64,000 bases of DNA from NCBI GenBank assembly GCA_964390335.1, contig CAYMHU010000005.1, positions 62,001-126,000 on the forward strand, in the 5' to 3' direction. Within the stretch, counting starts at the first letter, position 1, and each line of letters starts with the position of its first letter. The notes under the pieces were generated by a model. It made no database searches. It was not told the origin of the DNA and saw only the letters and a list, made by a program, of their open reading frames with translations. The position numbers and the translations under genes were made by a program. This DNA is from Granulosicoccus sp964390335 (GTDB lineage: Bacteria > Pseudomonadota > Gammaproteobacteria > Granulosicoccales > Granulosicoccaceae). Positions 50,950 through 60,249 of the stretch are shown here, piece after piece.

Positions 50950-52338
50950 ATGACTAAATGTCGAAAAATTTTAATGATGCCTCTGAAAGGGAGCGATGAT
51001 TGTGACACAGTGGTGTATGCAAAACTGGCAGTCGTGTTTGGCATACTCATTCTCTGGAATGCCAGTCCGGTTTTAGCTCAATCTGAGAAAGTTGATGGTC
51101 ATTCACTGCTTGCCAAGCATGCTAATAATGTTACCAATATTAATACAGCGGAACTACAAGCTAAAATTAACACTGAAAGTGACATCGTATTAATCGATGT
51201 CAGAACTGCCAATGAAATTGATACGCTAGGCGGCACTATTGACGCCGGTTCAAAAAACATCAATCTGAATCGCGGTTGGTTAGAGTTTCGTATCCTGGAA
51301 GAAGTCCCTGATAAGTCTACTCCTATCGTCGTTTATTGCGGTATAAATCAACGCAGTCCGTTGGCAGCTGTTACTTTGCAGTCAATGGGGTATAAAAACG
51401 TGGTTAATTACGCTGATGGTTTTTTTGCATGGCGCGATGCTGGGTTACCAGTAAAACAATCAGATAATGCACCCGGAACCATGCTGTACAACATGCCCGT
51501 AAAAGTCGCCGATGGAATCTGGTCATCGATTGGTGCAACGGCACCGGCCACTTACGAGAATTCCGGGCATAACAATAATCTATCGTTCATCATTACCAAT
51601 GATGGCGTCGTGATTGTGAACGCTGGCGATAACTATCTGTTAGCACAGTCCTTACATGCCGAGATTCGTAAATTAACGGACCAGCCGGTTAAATACGTGA
51701 TCTTGGAGAACGGACAAGGACATGCGATGCTCGGCACTGGTTATTGGCAAGAGCAGGGTGCTCAAGTTATCGCACATGTTGATGCTGTTTCCGAAATAGA
51801 ACACCGTGGTGCGGTTATTCTCGAGCGTATGCGTACACGTAACCGTGATAAAGCAATGGGTACCGAACTGGCTATCCCAGACAAGATTATCACTGAGAAC
51901 ACCGTTCTCGAATTGGGTGGTGAACGAATAGAAATTTTGCATCTCGGCCCGACGCACAGTCCGGGAGATATCGTCGTTTGGCTTCCCGATCGTCAGTTGG
52001 TCATTGCAGGGGACATGGCATTTCATGAACGACTGCTTCCGATATTCGAAGACACCGACACCGCGGGTTGGGTCGACACCTGGCACAAGTTCGCTGCATT
52101 GAATGCAACCACTGTCATACCAGGCCACGGTGGGCCAACCGATATGGCCGAAGTCACGAAATACACACTTGATTATCTGGTTTTTTTGCGAGCAGCAGTA
52201 GCCGATGTGCTTGATTCAGGTGGCGGGTTAATCGAGGCTTACAAAATCGATCAGTCTGCGTACCGGCACCTAGATACCTATAACGAACTGGCCGGGCTCA
52301 ATGTTGATCGCGTTTTCAGGGCCATGGAATTTGAGTAG
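50950..52338 (+). CDS. Exported rhodanese-metallo-beta-lactamase fusion
   Basis: 462 residues from the ATG at 50950, with GGAAG before it (ATG at 50938 is possible). A signal peptide (VFGILILWNASPVLAQ) is preceded by an unusually long polar N-terminus. Rhodanese domain near 60-160 with the active-site Cys in VVYCGINQRSP, then an MBL domain with PTHSPGD, AGDMAFHE and PGHGGP intact. The first metal motif (HxHxDH) reads ENGQGHAMLG, so three of four ligands are lost there; metal binding or activity may differ. A periplasmic role in sulfane sulfur or persulfide metabolism next to sox is inferred. Confidence 0.82.
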   Translation: MTKCRKILMMPLKGSDDCDTVVYAKLAVVFGILILWNASPVLAQSEKVDGHSLLAKHANNVTNINTAELQAKINTESDIVLIDVRTANEIDTLGGTIDAGSKNINLNRGWLEFRILEEVPDKSTPIVVYCGINQRSPLAAVTLQSMGYKNVVNYADGFFAWRDAGLPVKQSDNAPGTMLYNMPVKVADGIWSSIGATAPATYENSGHNNNLSFIITNDGVVIVNAGDNYLLAQSLHAEIRKLTDQPVKYVILENGQGHAMLGTGYWQEQGAQVIAHVDAVSEIEHRGAVILERMRTRNRDKAMGTELAIPDKIITENTVLELGGERIEILHLGPTHSPGDIVVWLPDRQLVIAGDMAFHERLLPIFEDTDTAGWVDTWHKFAALNATTVIPGHGGPTDMAEVTKYTLDYLVFLRAAVADVLDSGGGLIEAYKIDQSAYRHLDTYNELAGLNVDRVFRAMEFE

Positions 52339-52714
52339 CCAGTAGATAGGCGCGAAGGTCTATGCCAAAAGTAATATTTGTATGCGTCAAGAGATAAAAA
52401 AATGCAGTCTAATTTTGATCATAAGTAGTTGATTTTACGTTGACCTTTACTAACGACAATTAATTGGTCTTTTGTTGCTATATTCTTGATTATTAGAGTG
52501 TTCATTGCTTCATACATCTGGTAAGTTATACCGAGGTCAAGGGATTACAGATATTTAATGATTTATCTGTGATCCGAAATTACAATTACACCAGTCCAGC
52601 AATATATAAAAACATTGGGCTGACAATGACATTGTTCGAATTATTTCGGATTGCTGAATTATTTCGAATTTTATCGTGCAACAGTTTTGCACCACCACTG
52701 GGAGATATAAGGTC
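52339..52714 (+). promoter_or_regulatory. soxXYZAB upstream region with direct repeats
   Basis: 376 AT-rich bases without a gene. Features seen: CAATTAATTG palindrome (52457-52466), CAATG-A-CATTG inverted repeat (52624-52634), and GAATTATTTCG repeated at 52638-52648 and 52656-52666 (18-bp period), with TTCGAA at each outer edge. These lie 47 to 91 bases before the soxX ATG and look like operator sites. No clear -35/-10 pair could be assigned. Confidence 0.5.
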
Positions 52715-53173
52715 ATGAAGCGATTCCTGACAATGCTATTTAGTCTTGGCTTAGTTGGTCTAGCCACAAACCTATCTGCTGAAACAACTGCACCTAATGA
52801 CGTTGTTATAGAAAATTTATCTATAAGTAAATCGTTAACCGGGGTGCCGGGTGATGCTGCGAAAGGTCGTGAGATTTTTCTGAATAGGAAGCAAGGTAAT
52901 TGCTTAGCGTGTCATGCGAATAGCGATATGAATGATCAACTTTTCCACGGTGAAGTCGGCCCAAGCCTGGATGGCGCTGGTGCTCGCTGGCAAGAAGGCA
53001 TGCTACGTACCATTCTAGTGAATGCAAAAGCTGTGTTTACTGAGCAAACAGTTATGCCCGGTTTTTACACACTCGATGTTGGAGCAAATGTTCGTAAAGA
53101 CCTCATCGGAAAAACAATTTTGGAAGCGCAACAAATTGAAGACCTTGTTGCCTACCTAATGACATTGAAATAA
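52715..53173 (+). CDS. soxX: Cytochrome c subunit SoxX
   Basis: 152 residues from the ATG at 52715; the longer frame from 52676 adds a non-signal N-terminus. Sec signal (TMLFSLGLVGLATNLSA), single heme motif CLACH, and a distal Met in TVMPGFYTL. It pairs with SoxA to attach thiosulfate to SoxY. First gene of soxXYZAB. Confidence 0.94.
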   Translation: MKRFLTMLFSLGLVGLATNLSAETTAPNDVVIENLSISKSLTGVPGDAAKGREIFLNRKQGNCLACHANSDMNDQLFHGEVGPSLDGAGARWQEGMLRTILVNAKAVFTEQTVMPGFYTLDVGANVRKDLIGKTILEAQQIEDLVAYLMTLK

Positions 53174-53190
53174 GCGGGAGTTTACTCACA

Positions 53191-53643
53191 ATGAATTTAA
53201 ACAGAAGACAAATGCTAGCGCGCACCGTTGGCGCTTCACTGATCGGTCTGTTCGGTACTGCAAAGAATGTGTTTGCAGGGCCAGAAGAAGTTGCAACGGC
53301 TATTAAGGAATTTGCCGGTGGTGCGGAAGTAGGAAGTGGAAAATTAACGTTAGTTGCACCGGAAATCGCTGAAAATGGAAACAGTGTGCCCATCGCGGTT
53401 TCAGTTGAAAGCCCAATGAGCGAAGACGATTACGTTGAGTCAGTGGTTCTGTATGCCGAAGGCAACCCTTTGCCAAATGTGATCACGTTTAACTTTAGCC
53501 CTGCGAGTGGTGAAGCAAGTGCGTCGACACGCATGCGTCTCGCTAAAACGCAAAACGTTGTGGCGGTTGCAAAAATGAGTGATGGAAGTGTTGTCAGCGA
53601 CACTCGTAATATCAAAGTCACCATCGGTGGCTGTGGCGGTTAA
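53191..53643 (+). CDS. soxY: Thiosulfate-binding protein SoxY
   Basis: 150 residues with a Tat signal (NRRQMLARTVGA) and the C-terminal swinging arm ending GGCGG, whose Cys carries the sulfur substrate in the SoxYZ complex. Length is standard. It follows soxX by 17 bp and precedes soxZ by 23 bp. Confidence 0.96.
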   Translation: MNLNRRQMLARTVGASLIGLFGTAKNVFAGPEEVATAIKEFAGGAEVGSGKLTLVAPEIAENGNSVPIAVSVESPMSEDDYVESVVLYAEGNPLPNVITFNFSPASGEASASTRMRLAKTQNVVAVAKMSDGSVVSDTRNIKVTIGGCGG

Positions 53644-53666
53644 GTCAAACATTAGGAGATAGTCGA

Positions 53667-53993
53667 ATGGCGAAAAGTAAACCAAGAGTAAAAGTACCTA
53701 AGTCTGCATCAGCTGGTGAGGTAATCACCATTAAGTCTTTGGTTAACCATGTAATGGAATCAGGGCAGCGTAAGGACAAAGAAGGTAACGTAATTCCACG
53801 CATGATCATCAACAAATTCGTGTGTGATTTTAACGGCTCAACCGTATTTTCTTGTGATATCGATGCCGCGGTTGCAGCTAATCCGTATCTTGAGTTTAAG
53901 GCTAGGGTCAATGAGTCTGGCACCTTCAAATTTACGTGGACTGATGATGAAGGCACGGTTATCGAAACCGAAAAGCCAATTACAGTTGCTTAG
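53667..53993 (+). CDS. soxZ: Thiosulfate-binding protein partner SoxZ
   Basis: 108 residues. Ig-like SoxZ fold with RVKVPKSASAGEVITIKSLVNHVMESGQRKD and the family end FTWTDDEGTVIETEKPITV. No signal peptide; it is exported with SoxY through the Tat system. It binds SoxY and orients the cysteine arm. Confidence 0.95.
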   Translation: MAKSKPRVKVPKSASAGEVITIKSLVNHVMESGQRKDKEGNVIPRMIINKFVCDFNGSTVFSCDIDAAVAANPYLEFKARVNESGTFKFTWTDDEGTVIETEKPITVA

Positions 53994-54088
53994 GTTCAGT
54001 AATAATAAGCTAAATCAAAATTAGTTATTCATTTCAATAAAAATAGTCCGGACCTATCCAATTTGGTTGGGTCCTCTTGGAGGATTCT

Positions 54089-54949
54089 GTGAAAAGAGGC
54101 TTGCACAAGTTAGGACTGCTAGCAGCAGTGTCGGTCGGTGTTGTGGCTGTAGCAGTGAACGCTGCTCCAGTCGATGACAAACTGGTTATTGACGACGAGA
54201 TAGAAATGACAACTCGTACTCAATCAACCGAAGGTCATCCCATTCCAGAGGTTTTGTCAGGGTGGCATTACCGAACCGATGAAACGCGTGATATCGAACG
54301 AGATACGTTTCAGAACCCGGGTATGCTGGGTGTGGCTGAAGGCGAAGAGATTTGGAATACCGTCGAAGGTACAGAAGGTAAGTCCTGTGCTAGTTGTCAT
54401 AATGACGCTGCTGTATCAATGAAAGGAGTTGGTGCTTCTTATCCTAAGTGGGATGCAGACAGTGGTCAGCCAATTAACGTAGAACTGCGCATTAATAAAT
54501 GTCGTGTTGAAAATATGGGTGCTGAGCCCTACAAGTTTGATAAAGGCGGCCAGAAACCTTTAACGGCTTTTATTAAACATCAATCACTGGGTATGCCAGT
54601 TGAGATGGACTTATCAGAAGGCGATATGCAGAACTGGTGGGAGCAAGGTAAAGAGACTTATTATCTGCGTACTGGTCAGTTGAACCTGTCGTGTGCTTCG
54701 TGCCATGAGCAAAATCATGGTAACTACATCCGCGCCGATCACTTAAGCCAGGGCAACGTTAATGGTTTTCCTACGTATCGTCTAAAGCAGAACAAGCTAA
54801 TCTCGTTGCACAATCGTTTCCGTGGCTGTATCCGCGATACGCGTGCAGAATTCCCAGCGGCGTTCTCTGACACCCTAATGGGACTTGAGGTTTATTTAAC
54901 GTGGCGCGGTACCGGCCTATCTGTCGAAACCCCTGGAGTTCGACAGTAA
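54089..54949 (+). CDS. soxA: L-cysteine S-thiosulfotransferase diheme subunit SoxA
   Basis: 286 residues from the GTG at 54089, which follows GGAGGA by four bases; the TTG at 54077 overlaps that ribosome binding site and is rejected. Sec signal, two heme motifs (SCASCHNDAA and SCASCHEQNHG) and the active-site Cys in FRGCIRDTRAEFP, which becomes a cysteine persulfide ligand. Both hemes are kept, so this is the diheme SoxA type. Confidence 0.95.
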   Translation: MKRGLHKLGLLAAVSVGVVAVAVNAAPVDDKLVIDDEIEMTTRTQSTEGHPIPEVLSGWHYRTDETRDIERDTFQNPGMLGVAEGEEIWNTVEGTEGKSCASCHNDAAVSMKGVGASYPKWDADSGQPINVELRINKCRVENMGAEPYKFDKGGQKPLTAFIKHQSLGMPVEMDLSEGDMQNWWEQGKETYYLRTGQLNLSCASCHEQNHGNYIRADHLSQGNVNGFPTYRLKQNKLISLHNRFRGCIRDTRAEFPAAFSDTLMGLEVYLTWRGTGLSVETPGVRQ

Positions 54950-54967
54950 TCGTCTATACGAAAAACT

Positions 54968-56659
54968 ATGTTTACCAGACGTGACTTTCTCCAGTTTGCC
55001 GCTGTTAGTGCAGCGGCAACTGGATTTTCAGGTGCTTTAACCACCGTTGCAGCACAGCAAAAATTAACTCAAGACCAACTTCTGCAGTTTGACAGCAAGG
55101 GCAAATTAACCTTGCTGCATCTTACCGATATCCATGCTCAACTTAAGCCCGTTTATTTTCGACCTCCATCGGAAAATTTTGGCGTGGGTGCATTTGAAGG
55201 CATTCCACCGCACCTTGTTGGCGAAGAGTTTCTGAAACACTTTAATATCGATCGAGGTACGGCGCTCAGCTACGCGCATACCATGGTTGACTATGTGGAT
55301 CTTGCGCGCACTTACGGGCGATTGGGCGGGTTGGATAGAACTGCCACGCTCGTCAACGCCATTCGCGCTGAAAGAGGCGACAACAATGTATTGTTGCTTG
55401 ATGGTGGCGATACTTGGCAAGGGTCCTACACGGCACTAAAAACCAACGGTCAGGACATGGTGGACTGTATGGCACTGCTTAAGCCCGATGCCATGGTTGG
55501 TCATTGGGAATTCACGTTGGGTACAGACCGAGTGCTGGAAATAATCGATAGCCTGGATTATCCGTTTCTGGCCAGTAATATCGTTGACAACGATTGGGAA
55601 GAACCCGTGTTTGATAGCACCGCATTTTACGACAGGGGCGATACTCGGGTAGCCGTTATTGGTCAGGCCATGCCATACACGCCTATTGCCAATCCTCGCT
55701 GGATGTTTCCGGAATGGTCATTCGGTTTGCGTACCAACTTATTGCAAGAAAACGTTGATAAGGCGCGAGCTGAAGGTGCAGATGTTGTGGTGTTGCTGTC
55801 GCACAACGGATTCGATGTGGATCAGAAAATGGCGAAAGTGATTAACGGCATTGACGTTATCCTGACTGGCCATACACATGATGCGGTTCCCAGCGCAATA
55901 AACATCGATAATACCTTGGTCTTATCTTCGGGTTCACATGGTAAATATTTAGGACGCATTGACCTTGATGTTAAAAATGGCAAAGTGGTCGACTACAACT
56001 CCACTCTTATCCCCGTGTTTGCAGATGCAATCGAACCAGAACCTGACATGAAGAAAGCCATCGATGCGGTACGCGCGCCGTATGAGTCAGAGCTTAACCG
56101 AGTGGTTGGTAAAACGGAATCCTTGCTATATCGACGCGGTAATTTCAACGGCACTTGGGATGATTTACTGTGTGAAGGCATGATAGAGGAACGCGATGCA
56201 GAGCTTGCGTTTAGCCCGGGATTTCGTTGGGGTACCACGTTGCTACCAGGTCAGGATATCACCGTAGACGATCTCTACACACAAACTGCGATGAGTTACC
56301 CATCAGTGTACAGGCTCGAATTTACAGGCGCCCGGATAAAGGAAATATTGGAAGACGTGTGCGACAACCTGTTTAATACTGATCCGTTTTTTCAACAAGG
56401 CGGGGATATGGTGCGAGTAGGCGGTATGGGTTATACCTGCTCCCCCAAAGAGCAAATGGGCTCACGTATTAGCGACATGGTTTTACTGAAAACGGGTGAG
56501 AAGATCGACCCAAATCGTCATTATGTTGTGGCCGGTTGGGCCTCTGTAAATGAGGGCGTCGAAGGCCCACCAATATACGATCTGATGGAAACCTATCTTG
56601 CAAAGCAAGATGTCATTAATATTAGTAAAAACGAAAACGTAAAGATCGCCGGCATGTAG
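54968..56659 (+). CDS. soxB: Thiosulfohydrolase SoxB
   Basis: 563 residues with a Tat signal (TRRDFLQFAAV). Di-manganese 5'-nucleotidase-like motifs: LTDIHAQ, LLDGGDTWQG, GHWEFTLG, LLSHNG and LTGHTHDA; the C-terminal domain follows. It hydrolyses the SoxY-bound sulfonate to release sulfate in the periplasm. The GHWE variant of the NHE motif is typical of SoxB. Confidence 0.97.
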   Translation: MFTRRDFLQFAAVSAAATGFSGALTTVAAQQKLTQDQLLQFDSKGKLTLLHLTDIHAQLKPVYFRPPSENFGVGAFEGIPPHLVGEEFLKHFNIDRGTALSYAHTMVDYVDLARTYGRLGGLDRTATLVNAIRAERGDNNVLLLDGGDTWQGSYTALKTNGQDMVDCMALLKPDAMVGHWEFTLGTDRVLEIIDSLDYPFLASNIVDNDWEEPVFDSTAFYDRGDTRVAVIGQAMPYTPIANPRWMFPEWSFGLRTNLLQENVDKARAEGADVVVLLSHNGFDVDQKMAKVINGIDVILTGHTHDAVPSAINIDNTLVLSSGSHGKYLGRIDLDVKNGKVVDYNSTLIPVFADAIEPEPDMKKAIDAVRAPYESELNRVVGKTESLLYRRGNFNGTWDDLLCEGMIEERDAELAFSPGFRWGTTLLPGQDITVDDLYTQTAMSYPSVYRLEFTGARIKEILEDVCDNLFNTDPFFQQGGDMVRVGGMGYTCSPKEQMGSRISDMVLLKTGEKIDPNRHYVVAGWASVNEGVEGPPIYDLMETYLAKQDVINISKNENVKIAGM

Positions 56660-56698
56660 CTTCGTTTTTCCTCGAATCCTAATTCAACGGGGAGTCAG

Positions 56699-57652
56699 AT
56701 GTCTTTTAAAATGATTACGCGACGCGACTTGCTCCGCAATAGTTTGGTCGGGCTGGTTGCCTGTAGCGCGCCAAAGTTTGCATTAGCTACGCAGGCTGAC
56801 TCTTCGCGGTCTGTAGCCGGTGGCAAGCTTAAACTTGCCGACTCAGAGCTTATCGCACTAAGTGATGGCCATTTGCAATTACCGGCAAGCTTTGTTTTGC
56901 CCGACAGCATATCGGAAGCAGAACGCGATGCGTTTTTAGCTAAACACGGTATTACCACTCCGTTTAATCCACCGCTGAATGTCACTTTATGGCAAGCCGA
57001 CGACAGGCTGGTGCTTTTTGATACTGGCTCCGGCGCGCATTTTATGCCTACCGCAGGCCAACTGCTGCAGGATTTTGAACAGTTCGGTATCGACCCTTAC
57101 GATGTCACGGATGTCATTTTTACGCATGCACATCCAGATCACCTATGGGGTTTACTCGATGACTTTGATGATCTGGCTTTCCCCAATGCGAGTTATTATA
57201 TGAACGCCAAAGAGTGGGATTACTGGCGGGATAAAAATACCTTAGGTAACACCCCAGAAGCGCGACAGTCGTTTGTGGTTGGCGCGCAGAACCGTTTGTC
57301 GGTGCTTGAAGCTCAAATCAATTTGTTCAATTATGGTGACGAAGTCATACCTGGTATAGAGGCAGTTAATACTAGTGGTCATACACCAGGGCACACATCC
57401 TTTTCCATTCAACGTGGAAATGAATCAGTAATGATTATTGGAGACGCGCTGACTCATCCCATTATTTCTTTCGAAAAAGCGGGTTGGCCTTCGGGTTCAG
57501 ATCAGGATAGAGAACAGGGGCTCAAGACCAGGCTTGCATTGCTGGATAGATTGGCAACCGATAAAACGATGCTGCTTGGTTATCATCTGCCGTACCCAGG
57601 TTTGGGTCGGGTAGAGCGTAGTAACAATACCTACCGTTTTGTTGAAGTGTGA
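56699..57652 (+). CDS. Tat-exported metallo-beta-lactamase-fold hydrolase
   Basis: 317 residues with a Tat signal (TRRDLLRNSL). Complete MBL metal set: FTHAHPDHLWG, TSGHTPGHTSF, IGDALTH and GYHLPYPG. It follows soxB by 39 bp with GGGGAG before the start, so it is likely cotranscribed with sox. It resembles MBL proteins encoded near sox clusters, some named SoxH; substrate unknown. Distinct from the rhodanese fusion upstream of soxX, which has a degenerate first motif. Confidence 0.87.
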   Translation: MSFKMITRRDLLRNSLVGLVACSAPKFALATQADSSRSVAGGKLKLADSELIALSDGHLQLPASFVLPDSISEAERDAFLAKHGITTPFNPPLNVTLWQADDRLVLFDTGSGAHFMPTAGQLLQDFEQFGIDPYDVTDVIFTHAHPDHLWGLLDDFDDLAFPNASYYMNAKEWDYWRDKNTLGNTPEARQSFVVGAQNRLSVLEAQINLFNYGDEVIPGIEAVNTSGHTPGHTSFSIQRGNESVMIIGDALTHPIISFEKAGWPSGSDQDREQGLKTRLALLDRLATDKTMLLGYHLPYPGLGRVERSNNTYRFVEV

Positions 57653-57690
57653 GTCATAGTTTGACCGCCAATTATTAAGCGGTTCAGTAT

Positions 57691-58848
57691 TCAGGGACTT
57701 AACGTCAGTAGAAAAGTAACTAAATCTTCGCGTTGTTGTTCACTTAAATCCAATGGTTTTAGAATGGCTTCGCCATCCGTATGAAGGCGATCTGGGTCTA
57801 TATCGGCATAGGCATCAACCACACCACGAAGTGTGGGTATACTGCCATCGTGCATGTAAGGAGTTGTAAGGCTTAAATTTCTGAGTGAGGGCGTTCGCCA
57901 TTCGCCCCAGTTCGACTGACCCAGTTTGACTGATTCGGTTTTGAGTTTTTCAAATTCGGTGGCCGATTGAGCGTATGCACCCAATAAGTTGTAGGGGTCC
58001 TGTCTTAGTCTTTTAATACCGGTATACCGACCAGGGTCGACTTGACCTACTCCAGTAAGAAAGGGTCTACCGATATCATGAAATTCGCCATTGGAAAAAT
58101 TGGGTCCAAAGTGACACAACCAGCAATTAGCTTCTCCAAGAAACAGTTTTAATCCGCGTTTAGCGGCGTCGGGGTATTCGTCAATTCCCGATTGCTTGTT
58201 GTTCAGTAATGCGGTTCTGAATCGATCAAATTCTGTTTCCGGTGAACGTAGAGTGCGCATATAGGCAGCAATGGTTTTAGCCACTAAAACGCTTAGCTGG
58301 TTTGCATCTAACTCTTTTATATTCAGCGGTGAATCGCTAGGTAAGCTTGCGTGTTGCCAGGTCGATTCAGGTAGTGTGCGAATATAGTCGGCAACTCCTT
58401 GTTCCGTGTTTTGCATTTCAATGTCGTTGAACATAGGGCGTAACGATGCGGCCCATAAGCTATCAGCACCGCCATCCCATCCCAGCCAACGTTGCAAGGC
58501 AATATTCAGTAGCCCCTGAGTGTTCCTGACATGGGTGCCCGTGCCTTGCGCAACAGCCAGCCCGTCTGTAAACCCTTTGTCTGCTTGGTGGCAATCTGCA
58601 CATGACACCGTGCCCGGTCCAGATAGGTTTTTGTCATTGAAAAATCGCTCACCTAATTGTACAGCCCAAGGTAATGCTGATAGTTCGTTGCCGGGATCGC
58701 TAGGGAACTCGACCGGCCAGGGGCCATGCGCTTGAAGTTGTTGTATTTCTGTTTCGGTAAATTTAATGGATGATTGTGCCAATGCTGTTGTGGATACAAC
58801 AGCATTGACAATAAATAGGATGAATAGGCGAAGCGAGGTTGTTAACAT
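57691..58848 (-). CDS. Diheme cytochrome c peroxidase (MauG/CcpA family)
   Basis: 385 residues with a Sec signal (LFILFIVNAVVSTTALA) and two heme motifs, CADCHQADKGF and CWLCHFGPNFSN, plus conserved TPYMHDGSIPTLRGVVD near the C-terminus. Family members reduce hydrogen peroxide or oxidise protein cofactors in the periplasm. It ends 38 bp from the MBL gene in a convergent arrangement and is followed upstream by the amidohydrolase gene in the same direction (40 bp). Confidence 0.9.
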   Translation of the reverse strand: MLTTSLRLFILFIVNAVVSTTALAQSSIKFTETEIQQLQAHGPWPVEFPSDPGNELSALPWAVQLGERFFNDKNLSGPGTVSCADCHQADKGFTDGLAVAQGTGTHVRNTQGLLNIALQRWLGWDGGADSLWAASLRPMFNDIEMQNTEQGVADYIRTLPESTWQHASLPSDSPLNIKELDANQLSVLVAKTIAAYMRTLRSPETEFDRFRTALLNNKQSGIDEYPDAAKRGLKLFLGEANCWLCHFGPNFSNGEFHDIGRPFLTGVGQVDPGRYTGIKRLRQDPYNLLGAYAQSATEFEKLKTESVKLGQSNWGEWRTPSLRNLSLTTPYMHDGSIPTLRGVVDAYADIDPDRLHTDGEAILKPLDLSEQQREDLVTFLLTLSP

Positions 58849-58888
58849 TAGCGCTGATGCGTCACTTAAAGCATTGGGCTTACCGGTA

Positions 58889-60127
58889 TTATAATTGGAA
58901 CAGGTGTTTTAGCGTTTCTTCGCTATTGTTGTCGCTAATGATTAAAGTCCATTGCCATTCGCCGGGCATGTGCATAACCAAGCCATCAACTTGATAGCGA
59001 GCCACATTGTTGGCAGATTCAACCAATGTTACTTTCGGCGTGTAATTCATGCCATGACCGTGTGAAGGCATTGTTGCTCCAATCTGCATGCTGATGTCGG
59101 ACGCGGTAGCAGCGCATACCGTAACCATCGCGGAAAATGGTTTGCTGACTTCGATCTGACTTTCTACAGATATCGCAGCTGAAAATGTATCGCCCTGCAG
59201 AATAGTTGTGTTGTCATCTCCTTGTGTGCACGTTTCACTTGCCATTACATTGCTGCTGTTAGCGGCGTTTGATTGAGCCTGTTTTTTATTTGCATTCCAG
59301 ACAGGCATAAGTAAGTCATATGCGTTTTTCCAGGCTACGCGTTCGGCCAATTCGAAAGGTAAGCTGCTTAGCCAAGTACGAGCGCCTTCAGCGTGCTCGG
59401 GGATGTAGTACATGCGTTCAGGCGTGTAGGTATCTGTGCCAAGCATCACACGGTCTGGAAACTCTGTGAATAGTTCTATCCAGCCTTCACTCAACTGACC
59501 ACTGCTTCCGACTTCACCTCTGAAGGCTAGATCTGCCCATAATCTGTCGTGCTTTCTGAGCATATCGCCAAGCTCTTCCGGCCCTTCAAAACCTGCATGC
59601 GCCCACAGCACTTTAACTGTGTCGCTTTGAGCAAGCATATATTCAACTGCAGTTGAATCGGAATGCGCGTGTAACACCAGATTATGTTCATCGGCTAATT
59701 GAACAATGCGTTTGGGAATAGGCAGATTGGCATTGCTACCATTAATATGGAATTCACCAATGCTGGCATAGCGGTTTGTGGCCAGTAAATTTTCTACGTA
59801 AGCCAGTGCGGCGTCATCTGTGAACCAGCTACTGAGTTCTCCTCTGCGTCGATAGGGACGCAAACCGGGGACGATAAGGTCGGGGGCTAAATTGGAGAGT
59901 AACTGTGTGCCGTTGTCATCCGAGCTTGAAACCAGAGCAAACTTAAGGTTGGCACCGCGCATCAATTCAATAACGCGTTCTGGTGGCGTCATTTCGACGG
60001 AATCATGGCTGTAATGTACGTGAGCATCTCCTATTGGTAAATCTTTGTAATTCGCTGCTAAGACGTTTGTGCTGATTAGAACAGTGCAGGCTAATAATCC
60101 ACAAATTGAGTGTGCTTTTATGTTCAT
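58889..60127 (-). CDS. Exported amidohydrolase-like TIM-barrel protein with C-terminal Ig-like domain
   Basis: 412 residues. Signal peptide (CGLLACTVLISTNVLAA), then an amidohydrolase-2-like barrel with DAHVHYSHD, HAHSDS, WAHAG and GTDTY as likely metal or substrate ligands. After about residue 275 comes a separate domain with SHGHGMNYTPKV and GLVMHMPGEWQW, similar to YtkA/FixH-like Ig domains that bind copper or act in oxidase assembly. The combination is uncommon. Probably cotranscribed with the diheme peroxidase gene. Confidence 0.8.
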   Translation of the reverse strand: MNIKAHSICGLLACTVLISTNVLAANYKDLPIGDAHVHYSHDSVEMTPPERVIELMRGANLKFALVSSSDDNGTQLLSNLAPDLIVPGLRPYRRRGELSSWFTDDAALAYVENLLATNRYASIGEFHINGSNANLPIPKRIVQLADEHNLVLHAHSDSTAVEYMLAQSDTVKVLWAHAGFEGPEELGDMLRKHDRLWADLAFRGEVGSSGQLSEGWIELFTEFPDRVMLGTDTYTPERMYYIPEHAEGARTWLSSLPFELAERVAWKNAYDLLMPVWNANKKQAQSNAANSSNVMASETCTQGDDNTTILQGDTFSAAISVESQIEVSKPFSAMVTVCAATASDISMQIGATMPSHGHGMNYTPKVTLVESANNVARYQVDGLVMHMPGEWQWTLIISDNNSEETLKHLFQL

Positions 60128-60249
60128 GTAATTTTGTAATTGCAGTTCAAGGATGACCCAGGATGACCTAGAATTAATAATACAAAATCTAAACCAGCAT
60201 GGGTATCGACGACGGCGCGTTTTATGACTCTGTAATTCGTTTTATTTTG

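Noticed and set aside
57664..57683. Hairpin ACCGC/GCGGT at the convergent MBL/peroxidase junction
   Set aside because: Only five pairs and no T-run on either strand, so not listed as a terminator.
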